Shown piece after piece: positions 1-6,932 of a stretch of DNA of 31,779 bases. The stretch is taken from contig CAZXCB010000009.1 of assembly GCA_964639075.1 (NCBI GenBank), positions 1-31,779 on the forward strand. The letters run 5' to 3'. The DNA is from JAENVU01 sp964639075 (GTDB lineage: Bacteria > Actinomycetota > Acidimicrobiia > IMCC26256 > JAENVU01). Both the position numbers and the translations under genes were made by a program. The notes under the pieces are model-generated. The model was not told the DNA's origin, ran no database searches, and saw nothing but the letters and a program-made list of their open reading frames with translations. Numbering within the stretch: the first letter of the stretch is position 1; every line of letters begins with the position of its first letter.

Positions 1-1546
1 AGTGGACGAACCGGTCGACATAGGTCACCCGGGCCGCCTCCATGATCTGCTCCTCGGTGGCCGACGGGTTGCCGTAGGCCAGGTTGTCCCGGATCGTGCC
101 GCCGAACAGCCACGTGTCCTGCAGCACCATGCCGATCTCGGATCGCAGCTCGGAGCGGGGGATCGAGGCGATGTCGCGGCCGTCGAGCGTGATGCGGCCG
201 CCGTCGAGGTCGTAGAAGCGCATCAGCAGGTTGACCAGCGTGGTCTTGCCGGCGCCGGTCGGTCCCACGATCGCGATCGTCTGGCCCGGCTCGGCCACGA
301 GCGACAGGTCGGTGATCAGCGGCTTGGCCGGGTCGTAGGAGAACCGCACGTGGTCGAACTCGACCCGGCCCGCCGGCTCGAGGTCCTCGAGGGGCACCTC
401 GGCCTCGGCCGGCTCCTCCTCCGCGTCGAGCAGCTCGAACACGCGCTCGGCGGAGGCGATGCCCGACTGCATCACGTTCATCATCGAGGCGAGCTGCGAG
501 AGCGGCTGGGTGAACTGGCGCGAGTACTGGATGAACGCCTGGATGTCGCCGATCGACATCGAGCCGTTCGACACCATCAGGCCGCCGATCAGCGCGATCG
601 CGACATAGTTCAGGTTGCCGAAGAACATCATCGCCGGCTGGATCGTGCCGGAGATGAACTGCGCGGAGTTGCTCGCCTCGAACAGCTCCGAGTTCTTCTC
701 GCTGAACGTGGCCTCGACGGCGGCCTGGCGGCCGAAGACCTTCACGAGCGAATGGCCCGTGAACGCCTCCTCGACCTGGGCGTTGAGCGACCCGGTGTGA
801 CGCCACTGCTCCACGAACCGCTTCTTCGACCGCTTGGTGATCATGCGCATGGTGAGCAACGAGGCCGGGATGGTCACCGCGGCGACGAGCGCGAGCGGCA
901 CCGAGATCGTGAACATCATGATCAGCACGCCGACGATCGTCAGCGTCGACGTGAGGAGCTGGCTCATCGTCTGCTGGAGACTCTGGGCCAGGTTGTCGAT
1001 GTCGTTGGTGACGCGGCTGAGCATGTCGCCGCGGGGTTGGCGGTCGACGTACCGCAGCGGCATCCGATGGAGCTTGTCCTCGACGTCCGCGCGCAGCCGG
1101 AACATCGCCCGCTGCACGACGCCGGCGATCAGGTACGACTGGCAGAACGACAGCGTGGCGGAGCCGACGTACAGGGCAAGGGCAACGAGCAGCGTGTTGC
1201 GCAGCGCGGTGAAGTCGACGCCCTTCCCGCTCATGACGCCGTTCACGATGATGTTCGTCGCGTGGCCGAGCACCCGGGGGGCGATCACCCACAGCGAGAC
1301 GCTCGCGACCGCGAGGACGAGCACCGCGGCGACGCCCGCGCCCTCCGGTCGCAGGCGCGAGGCCAGGCGCCGCGTGGACGTCTTGAAGTCCTTGGAGCGC
1401 TCGAGGGGCAGGCCGGCCGCACCCCATCGTCCACCGAACCCGCCCCGCGGCTCCTCGCTCGACGGCCGGACGACCGGCTCGTCCTCGGGCGTGCCGGCAC
1501 CGTTCGGGCTCGCGCCGTTGCCCCGGGGATCGCGTGTCCCACTCAC
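1..1546 (-). CDS. ABC transporter half-exporter (permease-ATPase), C-terminus beyond window
   Basis: Second subunit of an ABC export pair; 515 codons are visible and the rest lies beyond the left edge. The GTG start at 1546 overlaps the stop of the upstream ABC gene (GTGA), so the two are translationally coupled. The first ~70 residues are a Gly/Pro/Glu-rich, probably disordered tail. A type-I exporter membrane domain follows (first helix starts near AGVAAVLVLAVASVSLWVI). The coupling region includes DRQPRGDMLSRVTNDIDN, typical of MsbA/LmrA-like exporters. The ATPase domain shows Walker A GPTGAGKTT near residue 430 and Q-loop MVLQDTWLFGG near residue 475. The signature motif, Walker B and H-loop are outside the window, so I cannot confirm that this subunit carries the intact catalytic site. 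The substrate is unknown; placement behind a TetR regulator suggests drug or metabolite efflux (inference). Confidence 0.93.
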   Translation of the reverse strand, partial: MSGTRDPRGNGASPNGAGTPEDEPVVRPSSEEPRGGFGGRWGAAGLPLERSKDFKTSTRRLASRLRPEGAGVAAVLVLAVASVSLWVIAPRVLGHATNIIVNGVMSGKGVDFTALRNTLLVALALYVGSATLSFCQSYLIAGVVQRAMFRLRADVEDKLHRMPLRYVDRQPRGDMLSRVTNDIDNLAQSLQQTMSQLLTSTLTIVGVLIMMFTISVPLALVAAVTIPASLLTMRMITKRSKKRFVEQWRHTGSLNAQVEEAFTGHSLVKVFGRQAAVEATFSEKNSELFEASNSAQFISGTIQPAMMFFGNLNYVAIALIGGLMVSNGSMSIGDIQAFIQYSRQFTQPLSQLASMMNVMQSGIASAERVFELLDAEEEPAEAEVPLEDLEPAGRVEFDHVRFSYDPAKPLITDLSLVAEPGQTIAIVGPTGAGKTTLVNLLMRFYDLDGGRITLDGRDIASIPRSELRSEIGMVLQDTWLFGGTIRDNLAYGNPSATEEQIMEAARVTYVDRFVH

Positions 1547-3282
1547 GCCGCGGCCTCCTCGGTGGTGAGCTGCGACGCGACGATCTCCTGGTAGGTCGGA
1601 CAGGACGCGAGCAGATCGTCGTGCGTGCCGAGGCCGACCTGGCGACCGTCCTCGATCACGAGGATCTGGTCGGCGTGCTTGATGGTCGAGACCCGCTGGG
1701 CGACGATCACCGTCACCGCGTCGCGCACGACGGGTGCGAGCGCCGCCCGAAGGTGGGCATCGGTCGCGAGGTCGAGTGCGGAGAACGAGTCGTCGAACAG
1801 GTAGATGCCCGGGCGACGCACGAGCGCCCGCGCGATGGCGAGGCGCTGCCGCTGGCCGCCGGACACGTTGGAACCGCCCTGCGCGATCCGCGCGTCGAGA
1901 CCCCCCGGCATCGCCGCGACGAAGTCCGCCGCCTGCGCGATCTCCAGCGCCGCCCACAGGTCCTCGTCGGTCGCGTCCGGGTTCGCGTGGCGCAGGTTGG
2001 TCGCGACCGTCCCGGAGAAGAGGTACGGCTTCTGGGGGATGAGGCCGATCCGGCTCCACAGCGTCTCGGGGTCGAGGTCGCGCACGTCGACGCCGTCGAC
2101 GACGACCTGGCCACCGGTCGCGTCGAACAGCCGCGGTACGAGGTTCAGCAACGTGGTCTTGCCCGAACCGGTGCTGCCGATGATCGCGGTCGTCTCACCC
2201 GCGACGGCGCGGAAGCTGATGTCGCAGAGCACCGGGTGCTCGGCGCCCGGGTACGCGAACTCGACGTGGCGCAGCTCCAGCGAGCTCGTCGGGTCGAGCT
2301 CGGTCACCGGGTGCTCGGGCGGTACCACTGACGACTCCGAGTCCAGCACCTCGGTGATGCGGTCCGCGCTCACCGACGCCCGCGGGGCCATGACCGCGAC
2401 GAACGTCGCCATCATCACCGACATCAGGATCTGGATCAGGTAGCTGAGGAAGGCGATGAGCGCGCCGACCTGCATCTGCCCCGAGTCGATGCGCCCCGCG
2501 CCGAGCCAGATCGCGGCGACGCTGGACGCGTTCAGGATCAGCATCACGGTCGGGAACATGAAGGCCATGAGCCGCCCGGCGCGCAACGAGGTCATGGTCA
2601 GCTGGTCGTTGCCGACCGCGAACCGGCGGGCCTCGTGGGGCTCGCGCACGAACGCCCGCACCACCCGGAGCCCGCTGATCTGCTCGCGGAGCACCTCGTT
2701 GATGCGGTCGATCCGCTCCTGCATGACCTGGAACTGCGGGACCATCCGGACGATGACGAGCCCGACGCTGATGACGAGGGCGGGGACGCTCACGAGGAGC
2801 AGGAGCGAGAGGCTGCCGTCTTCGCGCACCGCCATGATCACGCCGCCGACGATCGTGATCGGCGCGGCGACGAGCAGCGTGCAGCACATCAGCACGAGCA
2901 TCTGCACCTGGGTCACGTCGTTCGTGATGCGCGTGATGAGCGACGGCGCGCCGAAGCGAGCGACGTCCTGCGCGGAGAAGCCGGTCACGCGGTGAAAGAG
3001 GTCGCCGCGTACGTCGCGGCCGAACGCCATCGCCGCGCGGGCGCCGTAGTAGACCGCCGCGATCGCGAACGTGACCTGCACGAGCGTGACGACGAGCATG
3101 ATCCCGCCGACGCGCCAGATGTAGCCGGTGTCTCCGGTGACGACGCCCTTGTCGATGATGTCGGCGTTCAACGTCGGGAGCGTCAGTGTGCACATGACCT
3201 GCACGAAGGTGAGTGCCAGGACGGTGAGCAGCAGGCCGCGGTACTTGAGCAGGTGGGTCCGGAGGAGACGGAGCAACAGCAC
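1543..3282 (-). CDS. ABC transporter half-exporter with degenerate ATPase site
   Basis: Complete 579-residue permease-ATPase fusion. The N-terminal half has six likely membrane helices; the ATPase domain has Walker A GSTGSGKTT near residue 370, Q-loop IPQKPYLFSG, signature NVSGGQRQR and D-loop SALD. Two catalytic positions deviate. Walker B ends LFDD, with Asp where the catalytic Glu normally sits, and the switch histidine is Gln (VIVAQRVST). In heterodimeric exporters such as TM287/288 and BmrCD this combination marks the subunit with the degenerate site, so it probably pairs with the following gene. The GTG start at 3282 shares one base with the stop codon of the TetR gene (TAGTG), so repressor and transporter form one transcript. 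The substrate cannot be inferred from sequence. Confidence 0.95.
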   Translation of the reverse strand: MLLLRLLRTHLLKYRGLLLTVLALTFVQVMCTLTLPTLNADIIDKGVVTGDTGYIWRVGGIMLVVTLVQVTFAIAAVYYGARAAMAFGRDVRGDLFHRVTGFSAQDVARFGAPSLITRITNDVTQVQMLVLMCCTLLVAAPITIVGGVIMAVREDGSLSLLLLVSVPALVISVGLVIVRMVPQFQVMQERIDRINEVLREQISGLRVVRAFVREPHEARRFAVGNDQLTMTSLRAGRLMAFMFPTVMLILNASSVAAIWLGAGRIDSGQMQVGALIAFLSYLIQILMSVMMATFVAVMAPRASVSADRITEVLDSESSVVPPEHPVTELDPTSSLELRHVEFAYPGAEHPVLCDISFRAVAGETTAIIGSTGSGKTTLLNLVPRLFDATGGQVVVDGVDVRDLDPETLWSRIGLIPQKPYLFSGTVATNLRHANPDATDEDLWAALEIAQAADFVAAMPGGLDARIAQGGSNVSGGQRQRLAIARALVRRPGIYLFDDSFSALDLATDAHLRAALAPVVRDAVTVIVAQRVSTIKHADQILVIEDGRQVGLGTHDDLLASCPTYQEIVASQLTTEEAAA

Positions 3283-3902
3283 TACTCCGTCACCTCGCCG
3301 TCGGCCTTGCGGATGCCGTCGAGGACGAGCGAGACGATCTCCTCGGAGTCGAGTGGCGCGTCGAGCACGAGCGCGGGGTGGGTTCCCGCGATGGTGAGGC
3401 CGCGCAACAGATGCGCGGCGCGCGCCGGATCGCGGCGCAGCTGGTCGCGGTCGGGCTCGAAGACCTGCGCGATCTTGCCGAGGTCCGTCGACGGCTGCCG
3501 CTCCGCGATGCCGACGGCGGCGCGGAGTTGGAGGATGTCCGCCATGCGCCGACGGAGGATGTCGACCACGGCGACCAGTCGGGTCTCGAGCGGGAGCGCG
3601 GGGTCGATCGCGTCGAGCTCGGCGTCGACCGCACTCGTGTCGAACGCGGCGTCGACGACCGCGGCGATCAACGCGTCCTTGTCGGGGAACACCCGGAAGA
3701 TCGTCCCCTCGGCGATCCCCGCGGCTTCGGCGATCTGGCGGGTCGTGACCGCCGGGCCGTGCGCGAGCACGAGCGGGAGGGCGGCGGACACGATGCGGGC
3801 CCGGCGCTCCTCCGGGGGCAGCGCGGCGGCGCGGGCGCGTCCGGGAGCGCCGTCGGCGAGGACGGGTTCGCCGGCGTCGGGGTGGGTCTGCACCGTGGGC
3901 AT
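3282..3902 (-). CDS. TetR-family transcriptional repressor
   Basis: 206-residue regulator. The N-terminal helix-turn-helix region reads RARIVSAALPLVLAHG, then TTRQIAEAAGIAEGTIFRVF and DKDALIAAVV, the classic TetR DNA-binding layout. The C-terminal ~140 residues are a helical ligand-sensing and dimerisation domain with no recognisable specificity. It is the first gene of a transcript with the two ABC half-exporters (1-nt overlap), so it most likely represses its own operon and is released by a transporter substrate. A perfect 18-bp palindrome starts 15 nt upstream of the ATG. No Shine-Dalgarno is present, but a TAGGAT -10 element ends 6 nt before the ATG, suggesting a leaderless mRNA. Confidence 0.95.
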   Translation of the reverse strand: MPTVQTHPDAGEPVLADGAPGRARAAALPPEERRARIVSAALPLVLAHGPAVTTRQIAEAAGIAEGTIFRVFPDKDALIAAVVDAAFDTSAVDAELDAIDPALPLETRLVAVVDILRRRMADILQLRAAVGIAERQPSTDLGKIAQVFEPDRDQLRRDPARAAHLLRGLTIAGTHPALVLDAPLDSEEIVSLVLDGIRKADGEVTE

Positions 3903-3908
3903 GCGGGG

Positions 3909-3914
3909 ATCCTA
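3909..3914 (-). promoter_or_regulatory. -10 element of TetR-ABC operon, leaderless
   Basis: TAGGAT on the minus strand fits TANNNT and ends 6 nt before the ATG at 3902. That spacing places the transcription start at or within a base of the start codon. No Shine-Dalgarno is visible. No clear -35 is seen; that region is occupied by the operator palindrome. Confidence 0.6.
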
Positions 3915-3916
3915 GA

Positions 3917-3934
3917 TGAGTGAGTACTCACTCA
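3917..3934. promoter_or_regulatory. TetR operator, perfect 18-bp palindrome
   Basis: TGAGTGAGTACTCACTCA is its own reverse complement over all 18 bases. It lies directly upstream of the putative -10 of the TetR-ABC operon, in the -10/-35 spacer, where a bound repressor dimer would block RNA polymerase. TetR-family operators are commonly palindromes of this size. Binding by the adjacent TetR is inference. Confidence 0.85.
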
Positions 3935-3958
3935 CTCCAGTCGAGGACCGCGCCGCCC

Positions 3959-4291
3959 TCAGGTCGATCGACCCGGTCCGGAGCCGGAGTCGGAGCGCCG
4001 CGCCGCGACCGCCGCCCGCCACTGCGAGCGGCGGCGCGCCACGACGACCATCGCACCGAGGCGCAGCACGGCGAGCGCCGCGAGCAGCGCTCCGACCAGG
4101 ACGTTGCCCTGGACGAGCAGCACGACCCCGAGGGTCAGGGCCAGCGCGCCGATGAGCGCACGGATGACGAGCAGGTTGGGTCGCGCGGCCGGACCGGGGT
4201 GGCCGGGGCGACGAGCGCCGGGAGGGACGGCGCGGTGCGGGTCCTCGGGGTGCGGGTCCTCGGGGTGCGGGGCCTCGGGGTTGGGTTGCAC
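3959..4291 (-). CDS. Small two-helix membrane protein, function unknown
   Basis: About 110 residues. I chose the GTG at 4291 because GGGAGGAG lies 6 nt upstream; an upstream ATG at 4369 lacks such a site. The first ~40 residues are Pro/His/Glu-rich, including a repeated PHPED unit. Two adjacent hydrophobic segments follow (LLVIRALIGALALTLGVVLL and VLVGALLAALAVLRLGAMVV), then a short basic tail. I recognise no family. It lies between the SRPBCC gene and the TetR gene, all on the minus strand. TetR has its own promoter downstream, so this gene is probably not part of the exporter operon. Confidence 0.7.
   Translation of the reverse strand: MQPNPEAPHPEDPHPEDPHRAVPPGARRPGHPGPAARPNLLVIRALIGALALTLGVVLLVQGNVLVGALLAALAVLRLGAMVVVARRRSQWRAAVAARRSDSGSGPGRST
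4235..4279. repeat. Three tandem 15-bp units inside a CDS
   Basis: Three consecutive copies of GTGCGGGTCCTCGGG, the last with one change (T to G at 4272). They encode the repeated PHPED segment in the cytoplasmic tail of the small membrane protein. In-frame 15-bp units suggest slippage-driven length variation between strains. Confidence 0.8.
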
Positions 4292-4436
4292 GGGTCGCTC
4301 CTCCCGATCGTGGTGCCGCGGGGGTCGGCACCTCGACGGGGGCCAGGATGCACCGGCCCGCGCGATCACAGGTCAGGAGAATGTGAGGAGTTCGTGAACT
4401 GCGCGACCGCCGTGCGTCGGCGGATCGGTCCCGCAG

Positions 4437-4934
4437 TCAGCGGGCTGCGGGACCGAGGTGCGCGGCGAGGCGGACCATCGCCGCCGACCACACGCCGCCG
4501 ATGAGGTCGCGCGCGCCCGAGAGGAGCTCGGTGAGGTCGGGGCGCGGTGCCACCGCGAACATCCACCGCAGCACCGAGCCGTCGCCGCGGTCCTCGATGA
4601 GCCAGTCCTCGACCAATGCCGTGAACGTGTCGTCCGAGCTCTCGTCGACGCGATAGGCCCACCGGTGGGGCTCGTCCCAGGCGAGGATCGTCTCGCGGTA
4701 GGTGACGCCCTCCATCACGACCGCGCGCCGGGTGCCGACCCCGTGCGGTGCCGCGCTCGTGTAGCGCGCCTCCGTGAGGCCGGGGAACCAGGTCCACGAG
4801 CGCGGGTCCGCGCTGATCGCCGCGAACACGCGGTCCGAGCCGACCGGGAGGTCCGCGGCGTAGTCGAAGCGCACGGGTGCGGTCTCGAGGAAGTCGAGGC
4901 CGACGGGCTCGAGGGGGTGCAGGGGCGCGGACAT
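4437..4934 (-). CDS. SRPBCC (START-like) ligand-binding protein
   Basis: 165 residues with the layout of the SRPBCC/polyketide-cyclase superfamily. An N-terminal strand (PVRFDYAADLPVGSDRVFAA) leads to a Pro-Arg-Ser-Trp-type element (SADPRSWTWFPGLTEARY), central beta strands (AVVMEGVTYRETILAWDEP) and a long C-terminal helix (LIGGVWSAAMVRLAAHLG). The fold binds hydrophobic ligands in a deep cavity, sometimes with catalysis; neither ligand nor reaction can be deduced here. The ATG at 4934 follows GGAGGAGG by 4 nt, a strong site. It is divergent from the cupin gene across a 144-bp spacer. Confidence 0.88.
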   Translation of the reverse strand: MSAPLHPLEPVGLDFLETAPVRFDYAADLPVGSDRVFAAISADPRSWTWFPGLTEARYTSAAPHGVGTRRAVVMEGVTYRETILAWDEPHRWAYRVDESSDDTFTALVEDWLIEDRGDGSVLRWMFAVAPRPDLTELLSGARDLIGGVWSAAMVRLAAHLGPAAR

Positions 4935-5045
4935 CGATCCTCCTCCGGTCGGGCGCGGCCGAGTTGACCACGCCCGGGACCCGGGCGCCATCGCCGCCCG
5001 CGCCGGGGCGTGCGAGCGCTGCGAACCCGCGTGGGAGATCGCCGG

Positions 5046-5051
5046 TAGGTT
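5046..5051 (+). promoter_or_regulatory. Putative -10 element for cupin-acyl-CoA synthetase genes
   Basis: TAGGTT, 27 nt upstream of the cupin ATG, in the only spacer between divergent genes here. It matches the TANNNT pattern seen before several other genes in the window. No convincing -35 at 17 nt. Confidence 0.4.
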
Positions 5052-5078
5052 GCCGCCATCGACGGCGGGGGAGGACAC

Positions 5079-5402
5079 ATGGGCGAGGGGGCACGGGCGC
5101 TCGGACCGATCGGGACGGCACTGCTGTTCGAGAACGACCGCGTGCGGATCTGGGAGGTCAGGCTCGCGCCCGGCACACGGGGTGAGGTGCACCGTCACGA
5201 GTTGGACCACGTGCTCGTACAGATCCGCGGCGATCGGGTCGCGGTGGAGTCCGAACCCGACTCGCCCACGCCGTGGGGTCGGTACCTCGAGGCGGCGATC
5301 GCGCCCGGCGACTTCAGCTATCACCGGCGGGGTGGCATCGAGACCGCGGTGAACGTCGGGACCGAGGACTACCACGAGATCATCGTGGAGTTGAAGGACT
5401 GA
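5079..5402 (+). CDS. Small single-domain cupin
   Basis: 107 residues that fit a single conserved beta-barrel cupin. The first metal motif is seen as GEVHRHELDHVLVQIRGDRV (HxH then D where Glu is usual). The second motif is looser (GDFSYHRRGGIETAVNVG), with the usual His apparently missing, so metal binding is uncertain. GGGGGAGG lies 4 nt before the ATG. The stop is 6 nt before the acyl-CoA synthetase start, so the two are probably co-transcribed. Small cupins of this kind are found beside catabolic enzymes, often without a proven reaction; I cannot assign a substrate. Confidence 0.85.
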   Translation: MGEGARALGPIGTALLFENDRVRIWEVRLAPGTRGEVHRHELDHVLVQIRGDRVAVESEPDSPTPWGRYLEAAIAPGDFSYHRRGGIETAVNVGTEDYHEIIVELKD

Positions 5403-5408
5403 CCTCCG

Positions 5409-6872
5409 GTGCGCGACCAGCTGATCGTCGGTGACGTCTTCCGGAACGCGGCGCGCGCGGTCCCCGACCGGGTCGCCGCCGCGCTCGGTGACTCGGCACT
5501 CACGTTCGGCGTCCTCGACCGGCGGGCGAACGCGACTGCCACCCGGCTCCAGGCGCTCGGCGTCGCTCCGGGTGACCGGCTCGTCGCCTGGAGCGCGACT
5601 GCGCTGGACCTCGTCGTGCTGTTCGCCGCCGCGGCGAAGGCCGGGATCGTCTTCGCGCCGGTGAACCCGGCGCTGCGTGCCGACGAGGCGCGGGCGACCC
5701 TCGCCGCCGCGCGTCCCGCGCTGATCGTCGCCGACCCCGAGCGGTGGGACCTCGCGGGGGGCGTCGGCGCCGCGCTCGGCGTTCGCGTCGCGGCCCTCGC
5801 CGACCTCGTCGGCGGCGAGTCCGACGTCGATCCCGACGTTCCCGTGGGTGAGACGGCGCCCCACGTCGTGTTCTTCACGAGCGGGAGCACCGGTCGTCCG
5901 AAGGGTGCGGTGCTCTCCCACCGGGTCAACGTGCTCCGGACCCATCCTGGATCGCAGTTCGAGCCCCGCGGCGCGAACGTGTGCATGTTCCCGATGTTCC
6001 ACATGGCGGGGTGGACCATCGCTCTCGGTCAGTGGCAGGCGCGTGGTGCCGTGATCCTGCTCGAGGCCCCCGTCCCCGCGACGATCGCCGAGGCCGTCGC
6101 ACGGCATCGTGCGACGCGACTCAACTGCATCCCACTCGTGTGGCGGCGCATCCTCGACGAGGTCGCGGCCGGCCGCATCGCTCCCGACGCGTTCGCGACC
6201 CTGCGGTTCGCCGACACCGGAACGTCGGCCACGCCGGTCGAGCTGCTCCGCGCGATCCGTGCGCTCGTCCCGCAGGCGACGGTGCGCGTCTTCTACGGGT
6301 CCACCGAGGCCGGCAACGTCGCGATGCTCGACGAGGACCACTTCGAGACCAAGCCCGGTCGCGTCGGTGTGCCGAGCCTGCTGACGCGCGCACGGCTCAC
6401 CGGGGCCGGCGAGCTCGAGGTGTCGGGTCCGCTGCTCTTCGACGGCTACTTCGACGATCCGGAAGCGACGGCCGCCGCGTTGGTCGACGGCTGGTATCGC
6501 ACCGGCGACCTCGCCGAGCTCGACGCCGACGGGTACCTCACGATCGTCGGCCGTGCCCTCGCGGTGATCCGCAGCGGGGGCGAGTGGGTGGTGCCCGGCG
6601 AGGTGGAGGCCGTGCTGGCGGAGCACCCGGCGGTGGCCGAGGTCGCGGTCGTCGGCGTGCCGGACGCCGGCTACGGCGAGATCGTGACCGCGGTCGTGGT
6701 CCCCGCCGCCGGGATCCCCGCACCGACCCTGCCGGCGCTGCGCGAGTTCGCGGCGGACCGGCTCGCCGGGTTCAAGCTCCCGCGGCGGCTCGAGACCGTC
6801 GAGGCGATCCCGAGGACGTCGGCCACGGGCCAGGTCCAGCGGCACCTCCTGGTGGCGCGGCTCACCGCCTGA
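5409..6872 (+). CDS. AMP-binding acyl-CoA synthetase-like protein lacking the catalytic lysine
   Basis: 487-residue member of the ANL superfamily, which activates carboxylic acids as acyl-adenylates and then CoA thioesters. The phosphate-binding loop TSGSTGRPKG is at residues 157-166, an intact YGSTEAGN motif follows, and the ATP-ribose motif YRTGDLAELDADGYL is present. The C-terminal motif normally ending GK-x-x-K reads TSATGQVQRHLL, with Gln at position 475 where the adenylation lysine is expected. The GR-x-K-D hinge also reads GRALAVIRSGGEWV. Such a protein may have lost adenylation or use another residue. The GTG start at 5409 sits 6 nt after the cupin stop; AAGGA lies about 12 nt upstream. 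Substrate is unknown; medium-chain or aryl acids are possible. Confidence 0.92.
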   Translation: MRDQLIVGDVFRNAARAVPDRVAAALGDSALTFGVLDRRANATATRLQALGVAPGDRLVAWSATALDLVVLFAAAAKAGIVFAPVNPALRADEARATLAAARPALIVADPERWDLAGGVGAALGVRVAALADLVGGESDVDPDVPVGETAPHVVFFTSGSTGRPKGAVLSHRVNVLRTHPGSQFEPRGANVCMFPMFHMAGWTIALGQWQARGAVILLEAPVPATIAEAVARHRATRLNCIPLVWRRILDEVAAGRIAPDAFATLRFADTGTSATPVELLRAIRALVPQATVRVFYGSTEAGNVAMLDEDHFETKPGRVGVPSLLTRARLTGAGELEVSGPLLFDGYFDDPEATAAALVDGWYRTGDLAELDADGYLTIVGRALAVIRSGGEWVVPGEVEAVLAEHPAVAEVAVVGVPDAGYGEIVTAVVVPAAGIPAPTLPALREFAADRLAGFKLPRRLETVEAIPRTSATGQVQRHLLVARLTA

Positions 6873-6877
6873 CGGAC

Positions 6878-6892
6878 CGGACGCGGCGTCCG
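6878..6892. terminator. Weak hairpin after acyl-CoA synthetase
   Basis: CGGACG, a 3-nt loop CGG, then CGTCCG, starting 6 nt past the stop codon. There is no U-run, and the 60-nt gap to the amidase may still be read through. Confidence 0.3.
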
Positions 6893-6932
6893 ACCGGGCG
6901 TCGGTGTCCGTCCGGGCGCGAGGATGAGCGCC

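Noticed and set aside
2..1594. 530-codon open frame on the plus strand
   Set aside because: It is antisense to an ABC transporter gene; the text is Arg/His/Asp-rich and low in hydrophobic patterns, as expected for the complementary strand of GC-rich codons.
4935..6845. Long N-terminal extension of the SRPBCC frame on the minus strand
   Set aside because: It is antisense to the cupin and acyl-CoA synthetase; GGAGGAGG before the ATG at 4934 marks the real start.
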